From an uncultured Acidobacteriota bacterium (lineage in GTDB: Bacteria > Acidobacteriota > Terriglobia > Bryobacterales > Bryobacteraceae): a stretch of 36,946 nt of DNA. Shown piece by piece: positions 9,901 to 17,814 of this stretch. A program made the translations under genes and the position numbers. The number at the start of each line of letters is the position of its first letter. Position 1 is the first letter of the stretch. The stretch is from assembly GCA_900696665.1 (NCBI GenBank), contig CAADGY010000321.1, positions 1 to 36,946 on the forward strand, given 5' to 3'. The notes under the pieces were generated by a model. It ran no database searches and was not told the origin of the DNA. It worked only from the letters and a program-made list of their open reading frames with translations.

Positions 9901-10457
9901 TGGAGTATGCCATCTCCACACAGGACCGGCCGCACCGTTTCGTGATCAGCGGCCTCTGGGAACTTCCGTTCGGGCGCGGCAAGCGCCTGCTCAATGCCGC
10001 CCCCACGGTCGTCGACAAAGTCGTTGGCGGCTGGCAGGTGCAGGGTATTTACACCGCCCAGAGCGGCCCCCCCATCGGCTTCGGCAACGTGCTCTATATG
10101 GGCGATATCCATGACATCACTCTGCCGCCCGGAGAGCGCACCGTTGCCCGCTGGTTCAATACCCAGGGTTTCGATCGCGTACCGGCAAATCAGCTCTCGT
10201 TCAACTACCGCACATTCCCGAGCAGGCTGAACGATGTACGAGCCGACGGCGTAAACAGTTGGGATCTTTCCGTTCTGAAGAACACGCGCATTCACGAGAG
10301 AGTCAATGCGCAATTTCGCGGAGAGTTTCTTAACGCCTTCAATCACCCGATGTTCAATGCTCCGAACACCAGTCCCACCAGCACCGCCTTCGGACAGGTG
10401 ACGAGCCAGCGCGGATACCCGCGGCGCATTCAGCTTATGCTGAAATTGATTTTCTAA
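6951..10457 (+). CDS. Oar-like TonB-dependent receptor with carboxypeptidase-regulatory domain
   Basis: 1168 residues. A signal peptide ends near APAQ (about residue 24). A carboxypeptidase-regulatory-like beta-sandwich follows (GRVVDASGAIIPGVTI to about residue 110), then a plug-like region (QITVTAETPLLES, QVIDQRRIAELP) and a very long beta-barrel. The chain ends in LMLKLIF, with the terminal phenylalanine typical of proteins inserted by the BAM complex. Such receptors are greatly expanded in Solibacteres and are thought to import large carbohydrates or peptides using TonB energy; the ligand here is unknown. The consensus promoter and strong ribosome site suggest high expression. The stop overlaps the start of the esterase gene, so the two are probably co-translated and act on related substrates. 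Confidence 0.93.
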   Translation: MSKKAPFALRAVVCLIAASLAPAQETRGSIIGRVVDASGAIIPGVTIHAVNLATNVSISGESNAEGNFEIPYLLPGEYRITAEQTGFKSFRRDGVEVRIGERVSIPIRMELGQVSEQITVTAETPLLESAGANLGQVIDQRRIAELPIAHGNPFLLMTLSPGVSYTQNPGLDRPFEPTHIVGYAMGGVRANRSEITLDGAPNTALNHRWGAGDLMAGYTPPSDVVHEFKVQTATFDASIGHTQGGVTSVTLKSGGNSLHGTAYYSLLNPVLNANLFFANSAGQPKGHFIYNRWGTSATGPVYIPKLYNGKDRTFFTYGYEGIHESRAMGAAYGAGTLTVPTARQREGDFSELLAVGSRYQIYDPATRVALGTGRYQSQPFPNNIIPSNRINPIARNILNYYSLPNVPGTADGTNNLIRVNDPEVIKYFNHIGRVDHNIGANNRMFVRFNTYKRFSHSSDWFRSAPTGGYSDWKQHSFSIDDVHNLSATTFMNVRYSFFRLSIYQYPQPASIGFDLASLGFPRSYTDAIDPGVRAFPAISISGYSGTQNNWWRYPTHNQSLEGNVTSIKGNHTLRFGADARQYRNFQYEPHNASSGIFAFGNTWTLGPFDNSVAAPIGQGLASMLLGLPTSGGVDRKASFAAQSTIVSAYVQDDWRITPKLIVNLGLRYELEGAMTERFNRTVRGYDFSTPSPLEAQVRANYAAHPIAELPANEFRLIGGLTFPGVGSQPRALWNRDTNNIMPRAGFAYTLDQKTVIRGGFGIYFGPLGAQRGDVIQLGFSQRTEFVPTLDNGLTFIADLSNPFPNGIQEPPGAADGLLTYVGRSARFFEESPQAPRQQRWQLGVQRELPQRVLMEVAYLGNYGDSLELTRDLRALPTEYLSRSPFRDNAHINYMTQQVPNPFYPLLPGTGLSGQNVSRSYLLAGPQYSQFTGLTSTSYEGYSWYHAMQVRTERRFAAGWSVNAAYTWSKSMEAIGQLNGYLSPLEYAISTQDRPHRFVISGLWELPFGRGKRLLNAAPTVVDKVVGGWQVQGIYTAQSGPPIGFGNVLYMGDIHDITLPPGERTVARWFNTQGFDRVPANQLSFNYRTFPSRLNDVRADGVNSWDLSVLKNTRIHERVNAQFRGEFLNAFNHPMFNAPNTSPTSTAFGQVTSQRGYPRRIQLMLKLIF

Positions 10458-12358
10458 TGCGCCGTATTACAACCCTGCTATTCTTCGAACTGGCCGCCTG
10501 TTCCATGGCGGCCGGTTCCGAAGCCACCATTCTCGACCGGAAGCATTACAGCAAAGTACTCGGCGAAGAACGGCACTACCGGATTTTTCTTCCGCCCGGA
10601 TATGACCAGTCGCCCGATAAGCGCTATCCGGTTATCTACTTTTTCCACGGCTGGAGCGAACGTTTTAACAAGCCGCCGCGCAACGGCAAAGGATACGATT
10701 CAGGCGACGACTATGCTGGCGACAACATTGCCGCCTTCGTCAGCCACAACGGCGTCATCGTAGTCCGGTGGGACGGCTACAACCCACGCACACCCGGCGA
10801 GGACTACCCGCGCCCTTACAACATCAGCCCGGTCGAAACGCATCGCCAGTTCCCGCTCTACTTCCCGGAACTGGTTGGCTACATCGATTCGCATTATCGA
10901 ACCATTCCCGATCGCGACCACCGCGCCACTGCCGGCCTTTCAATGGGCGGTTTCATGTCGTACTGGGTTGGCGGCAAGTACCCGCACCTGGTGGGCAGTG
11001 TATCGAATTTTATGGGTTCGTCGGAATTTTATGTAGGTCCGAAGGAATTTCCATCGGAATACCGGCACACCGGAATGTACCGGAACTACGAAGGGATCCG
11101 CACTCGTATCGTCGTGGGGTCAAAAGACTTCATCCGCTGGTATCACCGGCGCATGAATGCCGTGTGGGATTTCGTGCGGCCTCATCACGAGCACGAGGAG
11201 TTCGATTCCGAACACGGCACGCCCGGCATGGCGAAGACATTGCAGTTTCATATGAACGCCTTCCGGAACCCGCTGCCCCGCCCGCCAGTTTGGCATCACA
11301 TTGAGGTCTACCCTGAATTCGAGGTCTGGGGATACGCGGTCAAGACGGACAGGCGCCAGCCTGGCTTCACGCTCATCGAGAATGTCACCGCGAAGGGCTT
11401 TCGTTCCAGCGTGCGGGAATGGGTGCCGTCGGGCCGTCTGCTTTCTTCTGTAAATGTACGTATCACCACGGATGCGATCTACCGCCCGCAGGCATCTTAT
11501 GAAATCACAGACGTGAACGTGTTTGCCGGGGACACGCGCCGCAGCATGATGAAAGCGGATTCGTCGGGCCGGCTGCAGTTTACTCTTGATGGAGGACTCC
11601 ACGAGATCGGCATCAGCGAAACCAAAGCCCCGATCCTGACAGTTTCCGGATGGCGCGTCGTGGGGGCTCCTTGGGTAACGGCCGGGAAACAAGGGCGGCT
11701 GAAGCTGACGGTGTTAAACAAGGGCGCGGCGGATGCCCGCAACGTGCGCCTGCGCGTAAGCAGTCCCAACTCCGGAATTTCCATCCCGCAGGCGGACTTC
11801 TCCTTGCCGCTGGCGCCGGTGGGAAAATCTGTGGAACCGCGCCAGGATCTATTGCTCGCGATCCAGGATCCCGATCGCGAGATCGTCCAGTTGAAGTTCA
11901 TCGCGGCGGGCTATGAAACACCGGTGGAGATTCCCGTTTTCCGCGAGAAGCCCGAACTTCCGGGCATTGTGATTTTGGACGGCGCGAAATGGCGTGTCTG
12001 GCACCGTGCTGTTCATTCGACGGAGAAAACGCTAGGAACAGGCAACGGCGACGGCCAGGCCCAGCCGGGTGAAGACGTTGTGCTTGGCGTGCCCGACGCG
12101 GATGCTTTACGGCTGGTGGAAGTGTTCACAAGTGACGCTTGCGCGGACGTGTCAACACGTATCTCCGACCCCTGGGGCGCCTATGATAACGTCGGCGCGA
12201 CGGCCAAGTACTCCGTCGTGCAGCTGTCATCGTCTTGCCGCGCCGGGAGCGAGATTCCTCTGTTCGTGCGCTACCAGTTACCGGATAAGCCGGAGCATGC
12301 GCTGAAAGAAGGCACCGTGCGCATTCGTCTGCAGGCTCCTGCCGTCACAAGGAAGTGA
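10457..12358 (+). CDS. Secreted alpha/beta-hydrolase (esterase D-like) with C-terminal Ig-like domain
   Basis: 633 residues. The start ATG shares its A with the receptor's TAA stop (TAATG at 10455-10459), a translational coupling arrangement. A signal peptide covers about 1-20. Residues 25-275 are a putative-esterase fold: VIYFFHGWSE (oxyanion region near 59-68), nucleophile motif GLSMGG with Ser162, and likely acid and base residues in GSKDF (Asp224) and SEHGTPGM (His253). From about residue 280 there is a long beta-rich tail. Around 405-490 it resembles a CARDB/Ig-like domain (LKLTVLNKGAADARNVRL), probably for binding or spacing. Related enzymes remove acetyl or feruloyl groups from plant polysaccharides; that role is inferred and the actual ester is unknown. 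Confidence 0.85.
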   Translation: MRRITTLLFFELAACSMAAGSEATILDRKHYSKVLGEERHYRIFLPPGYDQSPDKRYPVIYFFHGWSERFNKPPRNGKGYDSGDDYAGDNIAAFVSHNGVIVVRWDGYNPRTPGEDYPRPYNISPVETHRQFPLYFPELVGYIDSHYRTIPDRDHRATAGLSMGGFMSYWVGGKYPHLVGSVSNFMGSSEFYVGPKEFPSEYRHTGMYRNYEGIRTRIVVGSKDFIRWYHRRMNAVWDFVRPHHEHEEFDSEHGTPGMAKTLQFHMNAFRNPLPRPPVWHHIEVYPEFEVWGYAVKTDRRQPGFTLIENVTAKGFRSSVREWVPSGRLLSSVNVRITTDAIYRPQASYEITDVNVFAGDTRRSMMKADSSGRLQFTLDGGLHEIGISETKAPILTVSGWRVVGAPWVTAGKQGRLKLTVLNKGAADARNVRLRVSSPNSGISIPQADFSLPLAPVGKSVEPRQDLLLAIQDPDREIVQLKFIAAGYETPVEIPVFREKPELPGIVILDGAKWRVWHRAVHSTEKTLGTGNGDGQAQPGEDVVLGVPDADALRLVEVFTSDACADVSTRISDPWGAYDNVGATAKYSVVQLSSSCRAGSEIPLFVRYQLPDKPEHALKEGTVRIRLQAPAVTRK

Positions 12359-12394
12359 TCGGCATCTGAGCAGAGAAGGTAGTATCTTGTACTT

Positions 12395-12434
12395 AGCGCC
12401 CGGGCCCTTTTTTACGGGTCGGGCGCTATTTTTG
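12395..12434 (+). terminator. Rho-independent terminator after the receptor-esterase operon
   Basis: AGCGCCCG (12395-12402) pairs perfectly with CGGGCGCT (12420-12427), with a further CCC/GGG inside the loop, followed by ATTTTTG. It lies 37 nt after the esterase stop and just before the ribosome site of the transporter gene. Confidence 0.85.
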
Positions 12435-12452
12435 TGAAGGAGGACAATTCTT

Positions 12453-13313
12453 CTGAAGACCCGGCTCTGGCTTCTCTTCGCCATTGTGACTACTGTTTTC
12501 TGGGGCATCTGGGGCGCTTTCATTGAAGTTCCCGAGAAAGCCGGATTTCCGGCAACACTCGGTTATTCCGTCTGGGCGCTTACAATGGTGCCCTGCGCAC
12601 TGGTCGCATTGAAGATCATCAATTGGAAATTGCAGCACGACCGGCGGACAGTTGCCCTTGGTCTGGCAGTGGGCCTGCTGGGTGCAGGGGGACAAATCAT
12701 ACTATTCCAGGCATTGCGGCTTGGTCCCGCTTATCTGATATTTCCTATCGTCTCCTTATATCCGGTATTGACCGTCATTCTATCCGTATCGGTTCTCAAA
12801 GAGAGAGCCCGCAAGAAAAGCTGGGCTGGCATTATTCTCGCTTTTCCGGCCATCGCGATGCTCTCGTATCAGCCGCCGGGAAGCTCCATTGCAACCAGCC
12901 AGTGGTGGATTGCACTGGCCTCGTGTGTGTTCGTCGCCTGGGGTGTACAGGCCTTCGTGATGAAGGTCTCGACGAATGACATCGCTCCGGAGAGCATATT
13001 CTTCTACATGATGCTGGGCGGCCTGGCTTTCATACCGGCGGCGCTCATCATGACGGATTTCTCGCAGCCGATCAATTGGGGCTTTCGCGGCCCATGGGCC
13101 GCGGCCCTGATTCAGGTGCTGAACTCCATCGGTGCTTTATGCCTGGTCTATGCCGTACGATACGGCAAGGCGATTATCGTGGTGCCGATGACCGCCTTGG
13201 CGCCGGTGCTGACAGTCGTGATCTCTCTCGCGCTGTATCAGGTAGTGCCGAACGCGATTGTGACGGTAGGCCTCATCTGCGCGTCTTTGGCGATCTACTT
13301 GATGGCGGAGTAG
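12453..13313 (+). CDS. EamA/DMT-family transporter, apparent CTG start
   Basis: A strongly hydrophobic protein of about 286 residues with the ten-helix pattern of the drug/metabolite transporter superfamily, built from two EamA repeats (for example GLLGAGGQIILFQALRLGPA in the first and SIGALCLVYAVRYGKAII in the second). The first common start codon is a GTG at 12486 with no ribosome site. AGGAGG at 12438-12443 instead sits 9 nt before an in-frame CTG at 12453, which adds eleven residues (MKTRLWLLFAI) and completes helix one, so I take CTG as the start. The exported or imported small molecule cannot be told from sequence. The 3' end overlaps the opposing Asp-box gene by 41 nt. Confidence 0.82.
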   Translation: MKTRLWLLFAIVTTVFWGIWGAFIEVPEKAGFPATLGYSVWALTMVPCALVALKIINWKLQHDRRTVALGLAVGLLGAGGQIILFQALRLGPAYLIFPIVSLYPVLTVILSVSVLKERARKKSWAGIILAFPAIAMLSYQPPGSSIATSQWWIALASCVFVAWGVQAFVMKVSTNDIAPESIFFYMMLGGLAFIPAALIMTDFSQPINWGFRGPWAAALIQVLNSIGALCLVYAVRYGKAIIVVPMTALAPVLTVVISLALYQVVPNAIVTVGLICASLAIYLMAE

Positions 13314-15555
13314 AACGATAACTGTCTGTGCCGCCGGCCGGACCATGCCACACGCTTCCGCCATAGGTCGTTATGTAGATCTTCGAGGCGTTGCGCGGGT
13401 CGGGGAATACCCGGTGGCCCCACTTGAAGTCGTAGCCGGGAATCCGGCTCCAGGTTTCACCACGGTCGGCAGATTTCCAGGCCGAGGACTCGAAGCCGCA
13501 TGCATACAGGATATTCGCGTTCCGCGGATCGATCGTGATGTCGTAAACGTGCTGGTCTTTTGAGAGGACGTTACGCCAGGAGGCGCCGGCATCGTTTGAA
13601 AGAAAGATCCCGCCATCCACGGCGCGGTCTGTTGCTCTGCGTCCCCACACGGCCAGGTACAGCCGCCGGGGATTTGCAGAATCCACCGCGAGGCCGTTCG
13701 GGCCATTCACGCCCACCGGCAGTTCGATCTTTGTCCAGTGCTCCGCCCCGTTGTCGGAGCGATATAGAAAACCGTCTTCCGCATTGCCGAAGCCGCCGTT
13801 TTCGCTGCGGCGCGCAATCACGAGATAAAGCACGCCGTTCCGATCTCTGATCAGCCGCCAGGCGAAGGGCTGGTGTGCGGGCAGACCATTATTCTTCAGT
13901 GTCCAGGTCTCACCGCCGTCGGTGGATTTGAATACACCGCGTCCGAATCCGGTGACATAGAGAACGCGGGATCCCTTCGGGCTAGTGGGATCGAGCAGGA
14001 TGTGAGTCGCCGCCGTTTCTCCCATGCCATTCGTCGTCCGGGTCCAGGTTTTTCCCCCGTCGTCGCTGCGGACGACCCCGCCGACATAATTATCGGGATT
14101 TTGCGTACGCCACATCTTTGGCCGCGGCAGGTCGTGGTTGCCGCTCATCGCGGCCCACATGCGCCCTTTCACTTCCGGATCGAATTCGAGCCAGTAGGTT
14201 GTGTTTACCCACCGGCGCGGCACGCCGTTCGTGGTGGAACTGAACCAGCTCCGGCCGCCGTCTTCGCTGTGAAACAGTCCAATGTCGGTATAGGAGATGA
14301 AAATCCGCTTCGCATCAAACGGGTCGAAATGAATACCGTAGTTAGTGGTCACATCGAGACCGCGGGTGGTGTAGCCGCCGCCCTCAACTTCCTTGGAATA
14401 GACGGCCGTCCAGTTGCTGCCGCCATCGGTGCTGCGCATGGTGCGGCCGTAGTCGGTGCTGTAGACAATGTCCGGGTCGTTCGGTGCAACACCCAGGCCT
14501 AGCGGACTCTCCCCCCACCCTGGACCGAACCGGCGGGTGAGCCAGGCATCGTGCATGCCCGCGCCCGGCGTATCGGATGTCTCCCTGCGAATGAAATCCC
14601 AACTTGCGCCGCGATTCGTGGTTTTTGCGACGCCAAAAACACTTACTCCGCCAGCTGTGGCGCGGCTGACGGAGACGTAAGCCACGCCGGGATGGTTCAG
14701 GCTGGTCGCGATGGTCTCGTATCGGGCCGCGTCCAGGCCGGCGACGCTGGAGGAGCGCCAACTTGCGCCACCGTCTTCCGACACGAAAAGATTGGCGCCG
14801 GATACGGCATAGATAACCGGTTTGCCGCCATCGGAGGGAAATCCGGCCGAAGTTCCACTGAATGAGCCCGTTGGGAGCGGCCCCGGATTTTCCCTCCAGG
14901 CACCGTTCTCGCGTACGGCAACGGAGCGGTTGCCGATTGCATAGATGGTCCGGCTGTTCTTCGGAGATTCCGGATCAATATACAGCCGCGTGGCTGCGAT
15001 AGGAATCACACCGGCATCGCGCCAGGATTCCGCACCGTCATGCGACAAGCGCAGCACCGCGCCGGCTTCTGAAGAAACAGCCGCATAGAGGATTTTGGAA
15101 TCGGCGGGGTCGACCGCCAGGGCGGAGATATTGCCGGGTTCGGGGCCTTCCGTAAGAAAGCGCACACCGGCGTGGTCGTCCGGCATCGTCACTTCTTTGA
15201 TTGACTCCGGACGGGGATCAATCAGTTCCCAGCTCTTACCGCCATTCGCGGTGCGCCACAGGCCGGCGGCCTGCGCGTAGATTCTGTCCGGATCGTGAGG
15301 ATCAAAAACGAAGAAGCGCGATACCCCCATCAGATTGAAGTTGTGCCACGATTCACCGGCGTCGTCGGTAATATAGGAGCCGGTCATGTCGCATGCCACC
15401 AACACTCGTGAAGGGTTGTGAGGGCTGAGAGTGGGTGAAAACTGCGCACCCCCGCCGCCCGGCCCGATAATCTTCCAGCGTGGGTCCGGGGTGACCGTAA
15501 AGGTTGCCGCCAACGCCGCGGCGGCAAGAGCAAAGAGAGCAAGACAACGTTTCAT
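13273..15555 (-). CDS. Secreted Asp-box (BNR) beta-propeller protein, sortilin/GH74-like
   Basis: 760 residues beginning with a signal peptide (MKRCLALFALAAAALAATF). I count about twelve Asp-box motifs of the S-x-D-x-G-x-x-W type spread along the chain, for example SEDGGASW, STDGGSNW, SEDGGRSW, SDDGGKTW, STDGGETW and SADRGETW. They mark blade turns of two consecutive propellers, as in xyloglucanases (GH74), sialidases and Vps10/sortilin domains. I cannot identify a catalytic pair with confidence, so it may be a glycan-active hydrolase or a binding protein. Location: periplasm or outside. The last 14 codons or so overlap the convergent EamA gene; the tail (RSTPPSSRSPKTRR) is low in complexity. 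No convincing promoter was found upstream. Confidence 0.88.
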   Translation of the reverse strand: MKRCLALFALAAAALAATFTVTPDPRWKIIGPGGGGAQFSPTLSPHNPSRVLVACDMTGSYITDDAGESWHNFNLMGVSRFFVFDPHDPDRIYAQAAGLWRTANGGKSWELIDPRPESIKEVTMPDDHAGVRFLTEGPEPGNISALAVDPADSKILYAAVSSEAGAVLRLSHDGAESWRDAGVIPIAATRLYIDPESPKNSRTIYAIGNRSVAVRENGAWRENPGPLPTGSFSGTSAGFPSDGGKPVIYAVSGANLFVSEDGGASWRSSSVAGLDAARYETIATSLNHPGVAYVSVSRATAGGVSVFGVAKTTNRGASWDFIRRETSDTPGAGMHDAWLTRRFGPGWGESPLGLGVAPNDPDIVYSTDYGRTMRSTDGGSNWTAVYSKEVEGGGYTTRGLDVTTNYGIHFDPFDAKRIFISYTDIGLFHSEDGGRSWFSSTTNGVPRRWVNTTYWLEFDPEVKGRMWAAMSGNHDLPRPKMWRTQNPDNYVGGVVRSDDGGKTWTRTTNGMGETAATHILLDPTSPKGSRVLYVTGFGRGVFKSTDGGETWTLKNNGLPAHQPFAWRLIRDRNGVLYLVIARRSENGGFGNAEDGFLYRSDNGAEHWTKIELPVGVNGPNGLAVDSANPRRLYLAVWGRRATDRAVDGGIFLSNDAGASWRNVLSKDQHVYDITIDPRNANILYACGFESSAWKSADRGETWSRIPGYDFKWGHRVFPDPRNASKIYITTYGGSVWHGPAGGTDSYRSTPPSSRSPKTRR

Positions 15556-15772
15556 AAGAATTCGGGCTTATTTAGTGTTCTTTATTCAGTCTAGACGTCA
15601 ACTGACACTGGCCGGCGCAAAGTCGCCGGCGAACTAGCCGAAGGACGCCGCAGCCCGCTTCGTACTACTGCCTCTGCCGATTGAACAGGCGGAGGCCTGC
15701 CCAAAACCGGTTCGATCGCGATAGTATAAACCTGTTGGCAGCATAGTTCGTCTAGAAACAGGGAGATTCATA
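15556..15772. other. Divergent intergenic region, about 217 nt
   Basis: Lies between the divergent Asp-box and cytochrome genes and should hold promoters for both. A TATAAA at 15725-15730 could be a -10 element for the cytochrome, but no matching -35 is visible. AGGGAG at 15760-15765 is a good ribosome site for it. A small palindrome GTCTAGAC is present near 15590. No gene seen. Confidence 0.45.
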
Positions 15773-16117
15773 ATGCGTCAATTTTTCGCATTCGGGGTGG
15801 CTGTGATCATGGTCGTGAGCCTAGGCAGCCTAATCGCCAAAGAGGGTACGGAAAAGCTGGTCTATAAGAGCAAGATGGGCGCCGTGACCTTCGACCACTG
15901 GAAGCACCAGGAGCGGGAGGCGAAGACCGGTGACTGCAAAACATGCCATCCCAAGCTGTTTCCGGAAAAGAAGACAGATAACCTCAACTATAAAGCCGGA
16001 ATGCATAAACCGGCCGAAACGAAACAGATCTCATGCGGTTTCTGCCACCGGGCGGGCGGTAAAGCTTTTGAAAGCAAAGGCAACTGCAACAAGTGCCACG
16101 TCAAGGGCAAGTCATAG
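15773..16117 (+). CDS. Triheme cytochrome c7-type (cytochrome c3 family) periplasmic protein
   Basis: 114 residues with a signal peptide (cleavage probably near IAKE, about 20-24). Three CxxCH heme sites are present: CKTCH (55-59), CGFCH (88-92) and CNKCH (105-109). The mature chain has exactly six histidines: the three in the CxxCH motifs plus His42, His45 (DHWKH) and His78. That is just enough for bis-histidine coordination of three hemes. This fits the c7 family (PpcA-like), small low-potential electron carriers of the periplasm. The gene stands alone; no oxidoreductase or maturation gene is adjacent, so its redox partner is unknown. Confidence 0.92.
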   Translation: MRQFFAFGVAVIMVVSLGSLIAKEGTEKLVYKSKMGAVTFDHWKHQEREAKTGDCKTCHPKLFPEKKTDNLNYKAGMHKPAETKQISCGFCHRAGGKAFESKGNCNKCHVKGKS

Positions 16118-16132
16118 CTTTCAGTCCGGTTC

Positions 16133-16165
16133 GGGGACCGCGGGCCCGTTCTAAAAGCGGTCCCC
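16133..16165 (+). terminator. Possible terminator hairpin after the cytochrome gene
   Basis: GGGGACCG (16133-16140) is perfectly complementary to CGGTCCCC (16158-16165) across a 17-nt loop, 15 nt after the cytochrome stop. It is followed by C/G rather than a T-run, so it may be a weak or factor-dependent terminator, or an mRNA-stabilising hairpin. Confidence 0.5.
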
Positions 16166-16239
16166 CCGGAACATTCCTTCAAATCCAACCGTCAGAATCA
16201 GCAGCGCGAAGTCTGCGCGTCCCGGTAAACTAATCGGGA

Positions 16240-17814
16240 ATGCTCGATACCATCATTGTTGCCGTCTATTTCCTGGCGGTCTTTGCGGTCGGCTTTTATC
16301 ATTCGCGGCGTGAGCGCACCAGCCGGGATTATTTCCTCGCCGGGCAGCACGTAGGATGGTTCGCCATCGGCGCATCTCTGTTCGCTACAAACATCGGCAG
16401 CGAGCATTTCATCGGGCTTGCCGGCTCAGGTGCTTCCACCGGACTCGCAGTTGGCGCTTACGAGTGGTCGGCGGGGTTCTGCCTGCTGCTGCTCGGCTGG
16501 CTCTTCGTGCCTTACTATCTCCAGAGCCGGGTTTTCACCATGCCCGAATTTCTAGAGCGCCGGTTCAGCGCGAATTGCCGGTGGTATCTGACCATCGTTT
16601 CGCTGTTCGCCTATGTCTTCACCAAAATCTCGGTGTCCTTGTTCGCGGGCGGCATCCTCATCCGCGAAGTGGTGGGCTGGGATTACATGACCTCCGCCAT
16701 CCTGTTGGTGATCGCAACCGGGATCTATACCGTGGCTGGAGGCCTGGCGGCGGTCATCTACACCGATCTGTTCCAGGCGTTTGTCCTCATCGGCGGCGCT
16801 GTCGTTCTCACGCTGGTGGGCTTAAACGAGTTGGGGGGATTCGAAGGGCTCCGCGCCGCTTTGCCGCCGGACCACTTTCGCATGATCAAGCCCATCGATC
16901 ACCCGGTGTACCCGTGGCTCGGCACTACGGTCGGGACGTTGATTCTCGGAATCTGGTACTGGTGCACGGACCAGGTGATCGTTCAGAAGACGCTAAGCGC
17001 ACGGAACATCGACCATGCCCGAAAAGGCGCATTTTTCTGCGCGGCGCTGAAAATTCTGCCGGTGTTCATTCTCGTCCTGCCCGGATTGATTGCTAAAGCG
17101 CTCTGGCCTGGTGACGTAACCGGCGACAACGCTTATCCGCTCATGGTGCTGCGCCTGTTGCCTCCCGGATTGACGGGGTTGATGATCGCCGCGCTGCTCG
17201 CCGCGCTGATGTCATCGCTAAGCTCGGTATTTAATTCCTGCTCTACGCTCATCACGATGGATGTCTATGCGAAGCTGCGTCCCGGCGCCGGCGAACGCCG
17301 CCTGGTCCTGATCGGCAGGCTGACGACCACCGCGATCGTCATCATCAGCGTCGCCTGGATTCCATTTATCCGGTACCTGAACGCCGAGATCTATCAATAT
17401 CTGCAAAGCGTCCAGGCCTATGTGGGTGCGCCGATCACGGCCACTTTCCTTACGGGAATTCTCTGGAAAGGCGCGACGGCGCGAGCTGCGTTTACCACAT
17501 TGGTTTTCGGAGGCCTGATTGGCGCGGCACGGTTCCTTCTGGATATTCTGCGCAATGGATTCGGGATGGACCTTGGCCCCTTGAACTCCGTAGTAGCGTT
17601 CAGCTTCCTGAATTTCAGCGTGATTGTGTTTGCCGTCTGCGTGCTACTCATGGTGATCGTCAGCAAGGCCACCACGGCGCCCGTACGGGAAAGCCTTGCG
17701 AATCTCACGTTCGACTGGTCCCAACGCCCGCAGTTCGCGGCACAGCGGGGCGCGATCCTTTGGACGGTTCTCATTGGAGGGGCCATCCTGGGGCTCTGGA
17801 TTCACTTCGCCTGA
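16240..17814 (+). CDS. Sodium:solute symporter (SSS/SLC5 family)
   Basis: 524 residues, almost wholly hydrophobic, with about 13-14 transmembrane helices. The family opening is clear: a short external N-terminus, helix one, then the cytoplasmic SRRERTSRDYFLAGQHVGW loop and the ATNIGSEHFIGLAGSGA segment of the Na+/substrate site. WYWCTDQVIVQKTLSARN (near 240-265) is typical of the SGLT-like sugar branch. It imports a solute with Na+; a sugar or sugar acid is a reasonable guess given the galactonate genes 2 kb downstream. No clear ribosome site precedes the ATG; instead a small hairpin (TCCCG at 16220, CGGGA at 16235) abuts it. The 3' end overlaps the opposing peptidase gene by 13 nt. Confidence 0.9.
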   Translation: MLDTIIVAVYFLAVFAVGFYHSRRERTSRDYFLAGQHVGWFAIGASLFATNIGSEHFIGLAGSGASTGLAVGAYEWSAGFCLLLLGWLFVPYYLQSRVFTMPEFLERRFSANCRWYLTIVSLFAYVFTKISVSLFAGGILIREVVGWDYMTSAILLVIATGIYTVAGGLAAVIYTDLFQAFVLIGGAVVLTLVGLNELGGFEGLRAALPPDHFRMIKPIDHPVYPWLGTTVGTLILGIWYWCTDQVIVQKTLSARNIDHARKGAFFCAALKILPVFILVLPGLIAKALWPGDVTGDNAYPLMVLRLLPPGLTGLMIAALLAALMSSLSSVFNSCSTLITMDVYAKLRPGAGERRLVLIGRLTTTAIVIISVAWIPFIRYLNAEIYQYLQSVQAYVGAPITATFLTGILWKGATARAAFTTLVFGGLIGAARFLLDILRNGFGMDLGPLNSVVAFSFLNFSVIVFAVCVLLMVIVSKATTAPVRESLANLTFDWSQRPQFAAQRGAILWTVLIGGAILGLWIHFA

